Positions 23,551 to 32,261 of a stretch of DNA of 64,000 nt are shown here, in pieces. Position numbers and translations under genes: made by a program. The DNA lies in the NCBI RefSeq assembly GCF_045788535.1, contig NZ_CP074074.1, positions 3,596,001 through 3,660,000 of the forward strand, written 5' to 3'. The notes beneath the pieces were generated by a model. The model searched no databases. It saw nothing but the letters and a program-made list of their open reading frames with translations, and was not told the DNA's origin. Positions within the stretch are counted from its first letter, which is position 1; every line of letters begins with the position of its first letter. Source of the stretch: Allotamlana fucoidanivorans (GTDB lineage Bacteria > Bacteroidota > Bacteroidia > Flavobacteriales > Flavobacteriaceae).

Positions 23551-24003
23551 ATGCATATTAAATCACAATTTTACGAAGACTACACATTAGGTCATAAAAG
23601 AGAAACCTTGGGAAGAACCATTACAGAATCAGATTTTGTTACTCATGCTGGTCATACAGGAGATTTTTTTCCACATCATATGGACGCTGAGTGGTGTAAA
23701 ACACAACCTTTTAAACAACGCATTGCACATGGCACCTTAACCTTTTCTGTGGGTATTGGTATGACTGCTACAGAAATAAACCCCGAAGCCTTCTCAAAAG
23801 GGTATGATAGGTTACGCTTTATAAAGCCCGTTTACATTGGAGATACTATTAGGGTTGCTGTAACCATTAGCGAAAAAAAAGAATCAAAACGTCCTGAATT
23901 AGGACAAATTAATGAACATGTTGAGATATTTAATCAAAATGATGAATTGGTCTTGGTTTGTGACCATATCCTTTTAGCTAAGAAAAAAGAATACGAACGT
24001 TAA
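23551..24003 (+). CDS. MaoC-like (R)-specific enoyl-CoA hydratase family protein
   Basis: The 150-residue hot-dog fold protein carries the hydratase-2 motif GDFFPHH (37-43), with catalytic D38 and H43, followed by RIAHGTL (54-60). Family members hydrate enoyl-CoA thioesters, and close relatives act on branched or hydroxylated C4-C5 acyl-CoA such as mesaconyl-CoA. It is the last gene of the island and forms, with the crotonase and CoA-transferases, a set of four CoA-ester enzymes. The acyl chain is unknown. Confidence 0.88.
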   Translation: MHIKSQFYEDYTLGHKRETLGRTITESDFVTHAGHTGDFFPHHMDAEWCKTQPFKQRIAHGTLTFSVGIGMTATEINPEAFSKGYDRLRFIKPVYIGDTIRVAVTISEKKESKRPELGQINEHVEIFNQNDELVLVCDHILLAKKKEYER

Positions 24004-24024
24004 ACACATAAAAAAATAAGCATG

Positions 24025-24060
24025 AGTAAGTAAAGAATGGATATCCACTCTTTACTTACT
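24025..24060. terminator. Convergent inverted repeat, probable bidirectional terminator
   Basis: AGTAAGTAAAGAATGGAT (24025-24042) is complementary to ATCCACTCTTTACTTACT (24043-24060) apart from one mismatch, giving a near-perfect 18-bp stem. It lies between two convergent genes and covers the stop codon of the minus-strand MFS gene. The T-run is weak, so termination may depend on the long stem. Confidence 0.55.
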
Positions 24061-25384
24061 TCTGATATTTAGGAACTCTAAAGAGTAAAATTATTCCAAT
24101 AAGAAAAAAAACAAATAAAAATAGCACCGCATTTCTCATACTACTAAAATGGTCTACCAGAGCAAAAATGGTCATCCCTATAACAATACCAATTTTTTCA
24201 GCAACATCATAAAAACTGAAATAAGACGTAGAATCTTCTGTTTCTGGCAAAAATTTTGAATAAGTTGACCGGGCTAAAGATTGTATACCGCCCATGACCA
24301 AGCCTACCAAGGTTGCCGTAGCATAAAATTGTACTGGAGTATGTAAAAAATAGGCCATCACGCACAAAAACAACCAAATTACGTTTATAGCTATTAATGT
24401 TTTTATATTTCCAAATTTAGCAGATGATTTTGAGGTTAAAACAGCGCCTACTATGGCCACCAATTGAATAACTAAAATACTAACAATAAGTCCCATTGTT
24501 TTTTCTCCAGCACTGCCCCAAGCTATTTCCTTCTCTCCAAAATAAACAGCCATAAGCATAATAGTTTGAACCGCCATGCTGAAAACAAAAAAAGCATACA
24601 AATACCGTTTTAATCTTAAATTCTGTTTTAATTGTGCCCAAACTTGATTCAACTCTTGGAATCCTTTTAAAACCACATCTTTGGTTACCTTATGTCCAGC
24701 AGAAACCCCTTTAGGCAATACATAAAAGGTATATTGGCTAAACAGAATCCACCATACCCCAACGGTAACAAAAGAGATTTTCATGGCTTTAATAGAAGCG
24801 AGATCTTTTTCTGCTTCGGTTGTTCCTATATCAAATCCAAACCAATCGGGTTTCATAACCATGGCTAAGTTTAATATCAACAGCAGAACGCTTCCTATAT
24901 ACCCCAATGAAAACCCTTTGGCGCTTATAGCATCTTGTTGGTCTTCAAAAGCTATATCGGGCAAATACGAATTATAAAAAACCAAACTCCCCCAATACCC
25001 TATTAAGCCCATGAAGTAAAATAGCACACTTAGGTGAATAAAATCTAAATTAAACCAATATAAACCAATACAACCAAAACCTCCAACATAACAGAAAAAC
25101 TTCATAAACCCTTTTTTGTTACCTATGTAATCTGCAATACCAGATAAAATTGGTGATAAAAAAGCAACCACCAAAAACGTAAAAGCTGTAATTATTTCAA
25201 TTAAAACCGTTTGCTTCATGTTAAAGCCAAAGGCAGAAACCAACTCGTCTTTAGAATTAAATAACGTAGCATAAAAGATTGGGAATATTGAGGAGGCAAT
25301 AGTAAGGGTATATACCGAATTAGCCCAATCATAAAATGCCCATGCATTTAGAAGCTTTTTACTTCCTTTTTCAAGTTTTTCCAT
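24056..25384 (-). CDS. MFS transporter, UMF1/Atg22-like
   Basis: The 442-residue membrane protein has about 12 helices. It starts KLLNAWAFYDWANSVYTLTIASSIFP, the usual opening of the UMF1 (vacuole effluxer Atg22-like) family, with AFYDWANS as signature. Substrate is unknown; relatives are often annotated as nutrient or amino acid exporters. Its ATG is directly adjacent to the U-run of the M48 gene's terminator, leaving no leader of its own apart from that sequence. Confidence 0.85.
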   Translation of the reverse strand: MEKLEKGSKKLLNAWAFYDWANSVYTLTIASSIFPIFYATLFNSKDELVSAFGFNMKQTVLIEIITAFTFLVVAFLSPILSGIADYIGNKKGFMKFFCYVGGFGCIGLYWFNLDFIHLSVLFYFMGLIGYWGSLVFYNSYLPDIAFEDQQDAISAKGFSLGYIGSVLLLILNLAMVMKPDWFGFDIGTTEAEKDLASIKAMKISFVTVGVWWILFSQYTFYVLPKGVSAGHKVTKDVVLKGFQELNQVWAQLKQNLRLKRYLYAFFVFSMAVQTIMLMAVYFGEKEIAWGSAGEKTMGLIVSILVIQLVAIVGAVLTSKSSAKFGNIKTLIAINVIWLFLCVMAYFLHTPVQFYATATLVGLVMGGIQSLARSTYSKFLPETEDSTSYFSFYDVAEKIGIVIGMTIFALVDHFSSMRNAVLFLFVFFLIGIILLFRVPKYQK

Positions 25385-25409
25385 AAAAAAACGACCCTTT
25401 TTTGAGTCG
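25385..25409 (-). terminator. Terminator after the M48 peptidase gene
   Basis: Read on the minus strand, CGACTC (25409-25404), loop of six A (25403-25398) and GGGTCG (25397-25392) form a stem with one G-U pair, followed by seven T (25391-25385). The T-run ends exactly at the ATG of the MFS gene. Confidence 0.7.
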
Positions 25410-25450
25410 CTCTAAAATAGTCAAATATTTTTTCTATTTAAAATAAGTTT

Positions 25451-26272
25451 CTAATCTCTGAATTCAGTCACCCCAAATTTTTTCGCTTCTGCAATTGCTG
25501 TTGGTGCTAAAGCCGTTAAATTGGCTATGCGAGAATCGTTAGATGGGTGTGTACTTAATATCTCTGGTGGTGCTTGTCCGCTTCCTGCATTGGCTTTCAT
25601 ACGCTTCCATAACTCAGCCGCTTCATTCGGGTTATATCCAGCAATAGCCATAAGATACAATCCTATTTTATCTGCTTCAGTCTCATGGTTTCTACTAAAA
25701 GGCAACATAACACCTACTTGAGACCCTACACCATAATACTGATTGAATGCGTTCCTAGCACTTTCATCTTGTAGAGCAATATTTCCGGCAACGGCCCCTA
25801 ATTGCTGTAACATACCAGCACTCATACGTTGCTGACCATGATTTGCTAAGGCGTGAGCCACTTCATGTCCCATAATGGCGGCAACCCCTGCCTCACTTTT
25901 TGCTATGGGTAAAATACCAGTATAGAATACAATTTTTCCGCCGGGCATGCACCAAGCATTTACGGTTTCATCGTCCACTAAATTGTACTCCCATTTGTAA
26001 TCCTTTAAATAGCCGTGATATCCATTAGCACTGAGCCACTTTTCTGATGCCGATGCAATACGCTCACCTACTCGTTTAATCATTTTAGCATCAGACGTTC
26101 CTGTTATCACTTTATTTTCTGTTAGAAACTGATTATATTGAGTAAAAGAAGTAGGGAATAACTGTGAATTAGGCACAAGAGCCATTGTTTTTTTTCCCGT
26201 AAAGGGATTTGTTGAACATGAAAAAACAAAGGCCGCAATTCCTAAACCTATAAACAAATGTTTGATTTTCAT
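25451..26272 (-). CDS. M48 family metallopeptidase lipoprotein
   Basis: The start is placed at 26272 (MKIKHLF), since this gives a clean lipoprotein leader with cysteine in VFSCSTNP; an earlier ATG at 26353 would add 27 lysine-rich residues. The zinc motif HEVAH is present in IMGHEVAHALANH, and the third ligand glutamate is in NHETEADKIGL. The family (BepA/LoiP-like) degrades or folds outer-membrane proteins in the periplasm. The length of about 273 residues is normal. It is the upstream neighbour of the MFS gene. Confidence 0.92.
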   Translation of the reverse strand: MKIKHLFIGLGIAAFVFSCSTNPFTGKKTMALVPNSQLFPTSFTQYNQFLTENKVITGTSDAKMIKRVGERIASASEKWLSANGYHGYLKDYKWEYNLVDDETVNAWCMPGGKIVFYTGILPIAKSEAGVAAIMGHEVAHALANHGQQRMSAGMLQQLGAVAGNIALQDESARNAFNQYYGVGSQVGVMLPFSRNHETEADKIGLYLMAIAGYNPNEAAELWKRMKANAGSGQAPPEILSTHPSNDSRIANLTALAPTAIAEAKKFGVTEFRD

Positions 26273-26566
26273 CTTTTTTATTTTTCTTTTTTTAGTTATC
26301 AATCTAAAGTTACAAAAATTGTTCCTTTTCTTAAATAGGACTATTACATCCAATTTTTATCACTATACTCAAAATTAAAAAATATTTTAAGCCTAGTTGA
26401 AATAAAACCAAATTATTTAGAATTACTGATTGTTAAATACCCTTCAACTGAATACCAATACGCTGCCCTGCAAGTATTATATTCACTTTAATCATAGCAT
26501 ATAATATGCCGAACCATAACACTACTTTAATGAAAGGTATTTAAATTTATTTTTACTATAAAAAAA

Positions 26567-26590
26567 AAGGAAGCTGAAATCAGCTTCCTT
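26567..26590 (-). terminator. Terminator of the T9SS cargo gene
   Basis: The arms AAGGAAGCTGA (26567-26577) and TCAGCTTCCTT (26580-26590) are fully complementary; on the minus strand the hairpin is followed by a run of T. It lies 27 bp after the stop of the gene at 26617. Confidence 0.8.
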
Positions 26591-26616
26591 ATAATGTATT
26601 TTAGTGTATGTGGGCA

Positions 26617-27273
26617 CTATTTTTTTATGATTCTTTTGGTAACGCTAGCATGATTAGTAAATATTTTTAAAAAATAAACACCATTTTCTAAAGTACTTAA
26701 ATCAGTTGATGTACCAACTTGAGAGCCAAGAACGTTATAAACTTCTATATGATCAATATTGAATTGCGTTTTTTCAATATGCACCAAACCAGTTGTTGGA
26801 TTGGGAAAAACGCGAGCTTGCTTTAAAGCCATTAACTCTGGCGTACTTAGCGTATTTGCTGTATAAGTAATTGTTTGACTAATGTCCGCCGCACCTGAAG
26901 CTTGGGTATACCAAATAACATCACCTCCATCAGGCTTAACTGGAGAAGGCGGCCAATACGCCCAATTAACATTTCCTGTACCATTACCATCTCCATCAGT
27001 CATAATAGTTACTACGGCACCTGCAACTTGATTCGAACTTTCATCTGGGTTACTTGCATCTCTAAGTTGATTATATACTTTTATTTCCGTATTAGGAGCT
27101 AGCCCAGTTAAGGTAACTGTTAAAGGTGAAGGATTGGATGTTTCCCCTGTTGGCTTATTGTTCTCGTCAAGCCCAGTAAACTCTAATGCTGTAACCATTG
27201 ATTGTGTCACTGTCTGGCCGTAAAAAAAGGTTGTAAATAAAACGGCCAATAGGCCAAAAGTAATTTTTTTCAT
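26617..27273 (-). CDS. Secreted protein with type IX secretion C-terminal signal
   Basis: The 218-residue protein has a signal peptide (MKKITFGLLAVLFTTFFYGQ) and ends in a T9SS type A sorting domain: ARVFPNPTTGLVHIEK, IEVYNVLGSQV, LENGVYFLKIFTN and KRIIKK. The middle part (20-140) is a small beta-rich domain with an acidic segment DGDGNGTGN that may bind calcium. It is exported and anchored or released at the cell surface. No enzymatic function is visible. The short mature domain resembles spondin-like or adhesion-type modules only loosely. Confidence 0.85.
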   Translation of the reverse strand: MKKITFGLLAVLFTTFFYGQTVTQSMVTALEFTGLDENNKPTGETSNPSPLTVTLTGLAPNTEIKVYNQLRDASNPDESSNQVAGAVVTIMTDGDGNGTGNVNWAYWPPSPVKPDGGDVIWYTQASGAADISQTITYTANTLSTPELMALKQARVFPNPTTGLVHIEKTQFNIDHIEVYNVLGSQVGTSTDLSTLENGVYFLKIFTNHASVTKRIIKK

Positions 27274-27565
27274 AATGTGCTAATTTAAATTGATTGCTTT
27301 CTGTGATCAAAATTCGTTTTTATTTGACATTTTTGAGATAACAAATGTCTTAAATAAGGATAAAATTGTGTTTTAGGATAATTCTAAGCGGCAATCTAAT
27401 AAGCTTCATGCTTAATTATGTGTTTTTTAAATGTAAATAACATTAAACGAAAAAAAAGATTTACTACCATTTAAAGTTCTAAAGTTCTCAGTATTTACAA
27501 ATTACTTTTTAGCCTATGTTATTTTAATGATATTTGTTCGACTTATAATTAGATGAATAATTATT

Positions 27566-28048
27566 ATGTTGTACAAATCAATTCTTGTTTTTATCGTTGC
27601 ACTTTTAACAAGTTATAATTCATGCGCTCAAAAAGTTTCTAAAACCGAACCTCAAACCTTGAAAGTTTTAAAAACAGAAGATGAATGGCGGAAACAATTA
27701 TCAGACAAGGCGTTTTATGTTTTAAGACAAGGTGGCACGGAACGCGCTTTTAGTAGTTCTTTAAATAAAAATTACGCAGCTGGTATTTATGTATGTAAAG
27801 GTTGTAAAACACCATTATTTAAAAGTGAACACAAATTTAATTCTGGCACAGGTTGGCCCAGTTTTGACCGTGCTATTGAAGGTAACATTGCATACGCAAA
27901 AAATGGCAGTGCTCATTATGGTTATGAAGAACATTGTGCCGTTTGTGGTGGTCATTTAGGTCATATTTTTAATGACGGGCCACATGAAACCACGGGTAAA
28001 AGACATTGTATTAATGGTGTAGCCTTAGAATTTATTCCAAAAAATTAA
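27566..28048 (+). CDS. msrB: Peptide-methionine (R)-S-oxide reductase MsrB, exported
   Basis: The 160-residue enzyme has a signal peptide with possible lipobox (SYNSC, C20), zinc cysteine pairs C77/C80 (CKGC) and C124/C127 (CAVC), GTGWPSF near residue 94, and the catalytic cysteine C148 (KRHCING). It repairs oxidised methionine in periplasmic proteins. Its stop codon overlaps the stop of the convergent NDH-2 gene (TTAA at 28045-28048). Confidence 0.95.
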   Translation: MLYKSILVFIVALLTSYNSCAQKVSKTEPQTLKVLKTEDEWRKQLSDKAFYVLRQGGTERAFSSSLNKNYAAGIYVCKGCKTPLFKSEHKFNSGTGWPSFDRAIEGNIAYAKNGSAHYGYEEHCAVCGGHLGHIFNDGPHETTGKRHCINGVALEFIPKN

Positions 28049-29322
28049 GATTTTCGTTTAAATGGTCTAATAATGAGTCGTGCTTCCCTGTCAAAACGAA
28101 TATAATTATATACCCAATTTACAAAAACCACCATGCGATTTCTAAAACCAATTAAGAAAAAAAGATGTACAAACATCCACACATACCAAGCAAATATCCC
28201 TTGAAACTTAAACCGCTTTAAATCTACTACAGCTTTATTTCTTCCTATGGTTGCCATAGCCCCCTTATCTTTATAGGTAAACGGTTTCATGGGCTTTCCT
28301 TCAATAATACGTAATAGATTATTCCCTAATTGTTCTCCCTGTTGAATAGCGGGCTGTGCCATCATAGGAAATCCATTAGGTCTATCGGCCGTAACCATAG
28401 CAGCCACATCTCCAATAGCAAACACATGATTAAAACCTTTTACTTGATTAAATTCATTAACCAACAACCTATTCCCTCTGGTAACAAGGGCTTCTCCATC
28501 CACCCCCTTTATGATGCTACCCTTTACACCTGCCGCCCAAATCAAGGTAGCCGTTTCAAAGGTTAAATCTGAATTTGTTGTTACCATGTTACCATCATAA
28601 TTAGTAACTCTAATATTTTTCCAAATATTAACTCCCAATTTTTCTAAAAATTCTTCAGCCTTTTCTGACGCCTTACTACTCATTCCTTTAAGTATGCAAT
28701 CTCCAGCTTGAATAATATGAATTTGCGCCATTCGGGTGTCTAAATCAGGATAATCTTTAGGTAAAATTCCTTTCTTAATTTCAGCCAAGGCACCTGCCAA
28801 TTCCACTCCAGTTGGTCCTCCACCAACAATGACAAAATTCATTAAAGCATTTCGTTCATTTAAATCTGAAGTTAACAGGGCCTCCTCAAAGTTTTCTAAT
28901 ATCAAACTTCTTAAATTTAAAGATTGAGGTATGGTTTTCATAGCCATACTATACTTTTCAATTTCAGAATGCCCAAAGTAATTGGTTTGAGACCCCGAAG
29001 CTACCACTAGATAATCAAACTTTAAGTTTCCTATATCCGTTTTTAGTTTGTTCTTTTGTGTATTTATTTCTTGTACATGCGCCAGCCTGAAATAAAAATT
29101 AGGAAAATCCTTTAGTATCTTTCTAATGGGATAGGCAATAGAATCTGGCTCTAAACCACCAGTAGAAACCTGATATAAAAGGGGCTGAAATGTATGATAA
29201 TTATGTTTATCTAAAAGGACAACCTGTACTTCCTGTTTTGATAATTTTTTTGCTAGTGCTATTCCAGCAAACCCCCCACCAATTATTACAACTCTGGGAT
29301 AACTTGTACGTGGTATGTTCAT
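28045..29322 (-). CDS. Type II NADH dehydrogenase (NDH-2)-like FAD oxidoreductase
   Basis: The 425-residue protein has an FAD-binding turn GGGFAG near residue 15, an NAD-binding turn GGGPTGVELAGALAE (about 165-180), the second FAD motif FAIGDVA near 305, and a C-terminal hydrophobic/amphipathic helix (FAWYVWMFVHLFFLIGF) that attaches it to the inner membrane. It would pass electrons from NADH to menaquinone without proton pumping. It faces the MsrB gene. Confidence 0.9.
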   Translation of the reverse strand: MNIPRTSYPRVVIIGGGFAGIALAKKLSKQEVQVVLLDKHNYHTFQPLLYQVSTGGLEPDSIAYPIRKILKDFPNFYFRLAHVQEINTQKNKLKTDIGNLKFDYLVVASGSQTNYFGHSEIEKYSMAMKTIPQSLNLRSLILENFEEALLTSDLNERNALMNFVIVGGGPTGVELAGALAEIKKGILPKDYPDLDTRMAQIHIIQAGDCILKGMSSKASEKAEEFLEKLGVNIWKNIRVTNYDGNMVTTNSDLTFETATLIWAAGVKGSIIKGVDGEALVTRGNRLLVNEFNQVKGFNHVFAIGDVAAMVTADRPNGFPMMAQPAIQQGEQLGNNLLRIIEGKPMKPFTYKDKGAMATIGRNKAVVDLKRFKFQGIFAWYVWMFVHLFFLIGFRNRMVVFVNWVYNYIRFDREARLIIRPFKRKS

Positions 29323-29429
29323 AAAATATAACTTACCTTACAAAGGTAAGATTTAAGTTATAAATTTAAGGGCTTCTAAATTCTTTATTAAAAATCGATT
29401 TTGTAAATTCGTAGCCTAAAATTTAACAG

Positions 29430-30806
29430 ATGAGTAAATACGATATTATAGTTCTTGGAAGTGGTCCTGGTGGTTATGTAACTGCCATTAGAGCATCACA
29501 ATTAGGTTTTAAAACAGCGATTGTTGAAAAAGAAAACTTAGGAGGTGTATGTTTAAACTGGGGCTGTATTCCTACCAAAGCCTTATTAAAATCTGCTCAA
29601 GTTTTTGAATACCTTAAACATGCCGAAGATTATGGCCTAAGTGTAAAAGATGCTGAACATGATTTTGAGGCTGTTGTAAAAAGAAGTCGTGGTGTAGCTG
29701 ATGGAATGAGTAAAGGCGTTCAATTTTTAATGAAAAAAAATAAAATTGATGTTATTAATGGTTATGGAAAATTAAAACCAGGAAAGAAAGTTGATGTTGA
29801 TGGCACTGAATATAGTGCAGATAATATCATTATTGCCACTGGAGCCAGATCTCGTGAATTACCAAGCTTACCTCAAGATGGAAAAAAAGTTATTGGTTAT
29901 AGAGAAGCTATGAGCTTGCCTAAACAACCTAAAAAAATGATTGTTGTAGGCTCTGGGGCTATTGGTGTTGAATTTGCCTATTTCTACAATTCAATGGGTA
30001 CAGAAGTAACCGTTGTTGAATATTTACCAAATATTGTACCTGTTGAAGATGAAGATGTATCTAAACAGTTAGAGCGTTCATTTAAAAAAAATGGCGTAAA
30101 GATTATGACTTCAGCTGAAGTTACTTCGGTTGACACTTCAGGAGAAGGGGTTAAAGCAACAGTGAAAACTAAAAAAGGGGAAGAAATTTTGGAGGCTGAC
30201 GTCATTTTAAGTGCTGTTGGTATAAAAACCAACATTGAAAATATTGGTCTTGAGGAAGTTGGTATTGTGGTTGACCGAGATAAAATACTAGTTAATGATT
30301 TTTATCAAACAAATATACCTGGATATTTTGCCATTGGTGATGTAACTCCAGGACAAGCTTTAGCGCACGTAGCTTCTGCAGAAGGTATTTTATGTGTGGA
30401 AAAATTAGCAGGACATCATGTTGAGGCATTAGATTATGGAAATATTCCTGGGTGTACCTACTGTTCTCCAGAAATTGCTTCGGTAGGTTTAACCGAAAAA
30501 CAAGCCAAAGAAAAAGGTTTAGATATTAAAATTGGAAAATTCCCATTTTCGGCTTCAGGAAAAGCGAGTGCTGGCGGAAATAAGGAAGGGTTTGTAAAAG
30601 TGATTTTTGATGCCAAATATGGCGAATGGTTAGGATGTCATATGATTGGAGCTGGTGTAACTGATATGGTTGCTGAAGCTGTGGTGGCAAGAAAATTAGA
30701 AACTACAGGTCATGAAATTTTAAAGGCCGTTCATCCACACCCTACCATGAGTGAAGCAGTTATGGAAGCAGTTGCAGATGCTTATGATGAGTGTATTCAT
30801 ATTTAA
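29430..30806 (+). CDS. lpdA: Dihydrolipoyl dehydrogenase
   Basis: The 458-residue flavoprotein starts with the FAD turn GSGPGG and has the redox cysteines C41 and C46 (GGVCLNWGCIPTK), an NAD-binding turn GSGAIG near 170, and the C-terminal HPHPTMSE catalytic His-Glu pair. It is the E3 subunit of 2-oxoacid dehydrogenase complexes. A -7-like TAAATTCG lies at 29404-29411. The gene is standalone, as often in Flavobacteriaceae. Confidence 0.96.
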   Translation: MSKYDIIVLGSGPGGYVTAIRASQLGFKTAIVEKENLGGVCLNWGCIPTKALLKSAQVFEYLKHAEDYGLSVKDAEHDFEAVVKRSRGVADGMSKGVQFLMKKNKIDVINGYGKLKPGKKVDVDGTEYSADNIIIATGARSRELPSLPQDGKKVIGYREAMSLPKQPKKMIVVGSGAIGVEFAYFYNSMGTEVTVVEYLPNIVPVEDEDVSKQLERSFKKNGVKIMTSAEVTSVDTSGEGVKATVKTKKGEEILEADVILSAVGIKTNIENIGLEEVGIVVDRDKILVNDFYQTNIPGYFAIGDVTPGQALAHVASAEGILCVEKLAGHHVEALDYGNIPGCTYCSPEIASVGLTEKQAKEKGLDIKIGKFPFSASGKASAGGNKEGFVKVIFDAKYGEWLGCHMIGAGVTDMVAEAVVARKLETTGHEILKAVHPHPTMSEAVMEAVADAYDECIHI

Positions 30807-30831
30807 AATTAGATAGAGTTATATTATTTAT

Positions 30832-30865
30832 AAAAAAAGTTCCAGTTAGCGCTGGAACTTTTTTT
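30832..30865. terminator. Strong bidirectional terminator after lpdA
   Basis: The arms A7-GTTCCAG (30832-30845) and CTGGAAC-T7 (30852-30865) form a perfect 14-bp stem with loop TTAGCG. The symmetrical A and T runs allow it to act for lpdA (+) and aroQ (-). Confidence 0.9.
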
Positions 30866-30908
30866 ATAATTATATATGATGTTTTTTAAAATAGTTGACA
30901 CCCTCCTT

Positions 30909-31325
30909 TTACAAAAAGCTTTGAATAGCAAGCTCATAACTCTGTAAACCAAAACCTAAAATTACACCTTTAGCATTTGGCGAAATATAAGATTGATGTC
31001 TAAATTCTTCTCTACCAAATGTATTAGAAATATGTACTTCAACTACTGGAGTTTCAATACCTTTTATTGCATCACCAATCCCAATACTGGTGTGCGTATA
31101 AGCACCTGCATTTAAAATCACCCCGTCATAGCTAAAACCAACCGCATGTAACTTATTTATTATCTCACCTTCAATATTTGATTGATAATAGTCCATTTGA
31201 ATGCTGGAATACTTCTCTTTAATTTCTTCAAAAAATTCGGTAAAAGTCAAACTACCATAAATATTAGGCTCACGTTTACCTAAAAGGTTTAAATTTGGTC
31301 CGTTTATTATCATTAACTTTTTCAT
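30909..31325 (-). CDS. aroQ: Type II 3-dehydroquinate dehydratase
   Basis: The 138-residue protein begins MIINGPNLNLLGKREPNIYG, the signature of type II dehydroquinases, and has LNAGAYTHTSIG (catalytic region) and VEVHISN with the conserved histidine. It performs the third step of the shikimate pathway. Length is typical. It lies just upstream of xerD in opposite direction, a common Flavobacteriaceae arrangement. Confidence 0.96.
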   Translation of the reverse strand: MKKLMIINGPNLNLLGKREPNIYGSLTFTEFFEEIKEKYSSIQMDYYQSNIEGEIINKLHAVGFSYDGVILNAGAYTHTSIGIGDAIKGIETPVVEVHISNTFGREEFRHQSYISPNAKGVILGFGLQSYELAIQSFL

Positions 31326-31358
31326 CCTGTAAATATATTTAAATTTTAGGCATAAAGA

Positions 31359-31380
31359 AACCGAAGTTAAAACTTCGGTT
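31359..31380 (-). terminator. Terminator of the outer-membrane beta-barrel gene
   Basis: AACCGAAGTT (31359-31368) and AACTTCGGTT (31371-31380) are perfectly complementary. On the minus strand the hairpin is followed by TTTCTTTAT and lies 26 bp past the stop at 31406. Confidence 0.7.
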
Positions 31381-31405
31381 GCTTTCTACATACGGTTTTC
31401 TTATT

Positions 31406-32008
31406 TTAAGGTTGAAAAATAACACCTACGTTAAAGGCTGATGTGGTATTAAAAACATTAAAATCAGTATCTAGCAACGAAATAAATCCGCTATAACCTT
31501 GATACTGTATATACATTTGCGTGCTATCTGCAACGTCAAATTTATAACCTATTCCTAATCCTAAACCAGCATCAAAGGAACTCTTTATTTGATCTTTAAT
31601 ATCAATTTCTCCTCCCGGTAAATCGGCTTTTGCACTTAACAGTACACCAAAAGTTGGTCCGAAGTTTAAAAACCAATTTCTATTCGATCCAAAATGCCAA
31701 TTCATATGCAGAGGAATAGCCAAGTAATTCAGTTTATCTATATAATCCTCTCCAGAAAAAGTCACCTTAGTTCCCTTTGAATCATAGAGTAAACCAAAAC
31801 GTAAGCTCCAACGATCATTAAAATAATATTCTCCTATAGCTCCAATATTAAATGCAGTTCTTATCTTATTATTAAGGTTCTCTGAACTTGTATAGTTTGA
31901 TAAATTTAAACCAATTTGCGGAGCCAATGTAAAGTCTCCAGAATCTGATTGTGCATGCAAAGTACATCCGCCGAGTACTAAAATTGCAATAAAAATTACT
32001 TTTTTCAT
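31406..32008 (-). CDS. Outer-membrane beta-barrel protein (PorT/OmpW-like)
   Basis: The 200-residue protein has a signal peptide (MKKVIFIAILVLGGCTLHAQ) and a pattern of alternating beta strands ending LLDTDFNVFNTTSAFNVGVIFQP. The start FTLAPQIGLNLSNY and the segment GAIGEYYFNDRWSLRFGLLYDSKG are typical of the outer membrane beta-barrel family found throughout Bacteroidota. It should form an 8-stranded barrel. No specific role can be read. Confidence 0.85.
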   Translation of the reverse strand: MKKVIFIAILVLGGCTLHAQSDSGDFTLAPQIGLNLSNYTSSENLNNKIRTAFNIGAIGEYYFNDRWSLRFGLLYDSKGTKVTFSGEDYIDKLNYLAIPLHMNWHFGSNRNWFLNFGPTFGVLLSAKADLPGGEIDIKDQIKSSFDAGLGLGIGYKFDVADSTQMYIQYQGYSGFISLLDTDFNVFNTTSAFNVGVIFQP

Positions 32009-32261
32009 AAATTGTTTAGTTAGTTTGTTATATTACATAAACATAGTGTTAAATTAATACATAACCTACAAAATATTTTAAAAGTTTATACTACTAAAAT
32101 ATACGCTTATCTACAATCCAAAATAGAAATTATTATTCGCAAACTTAGAATGCAAAATAATTAATTCAATTCATCTTTGTTTTGAATTTGATATTCCTCA
32201 ATATGGACTTAGTTATAATTAATTTTAATTATCATGCGTTTTTATGTGTATTTTTATCAGC

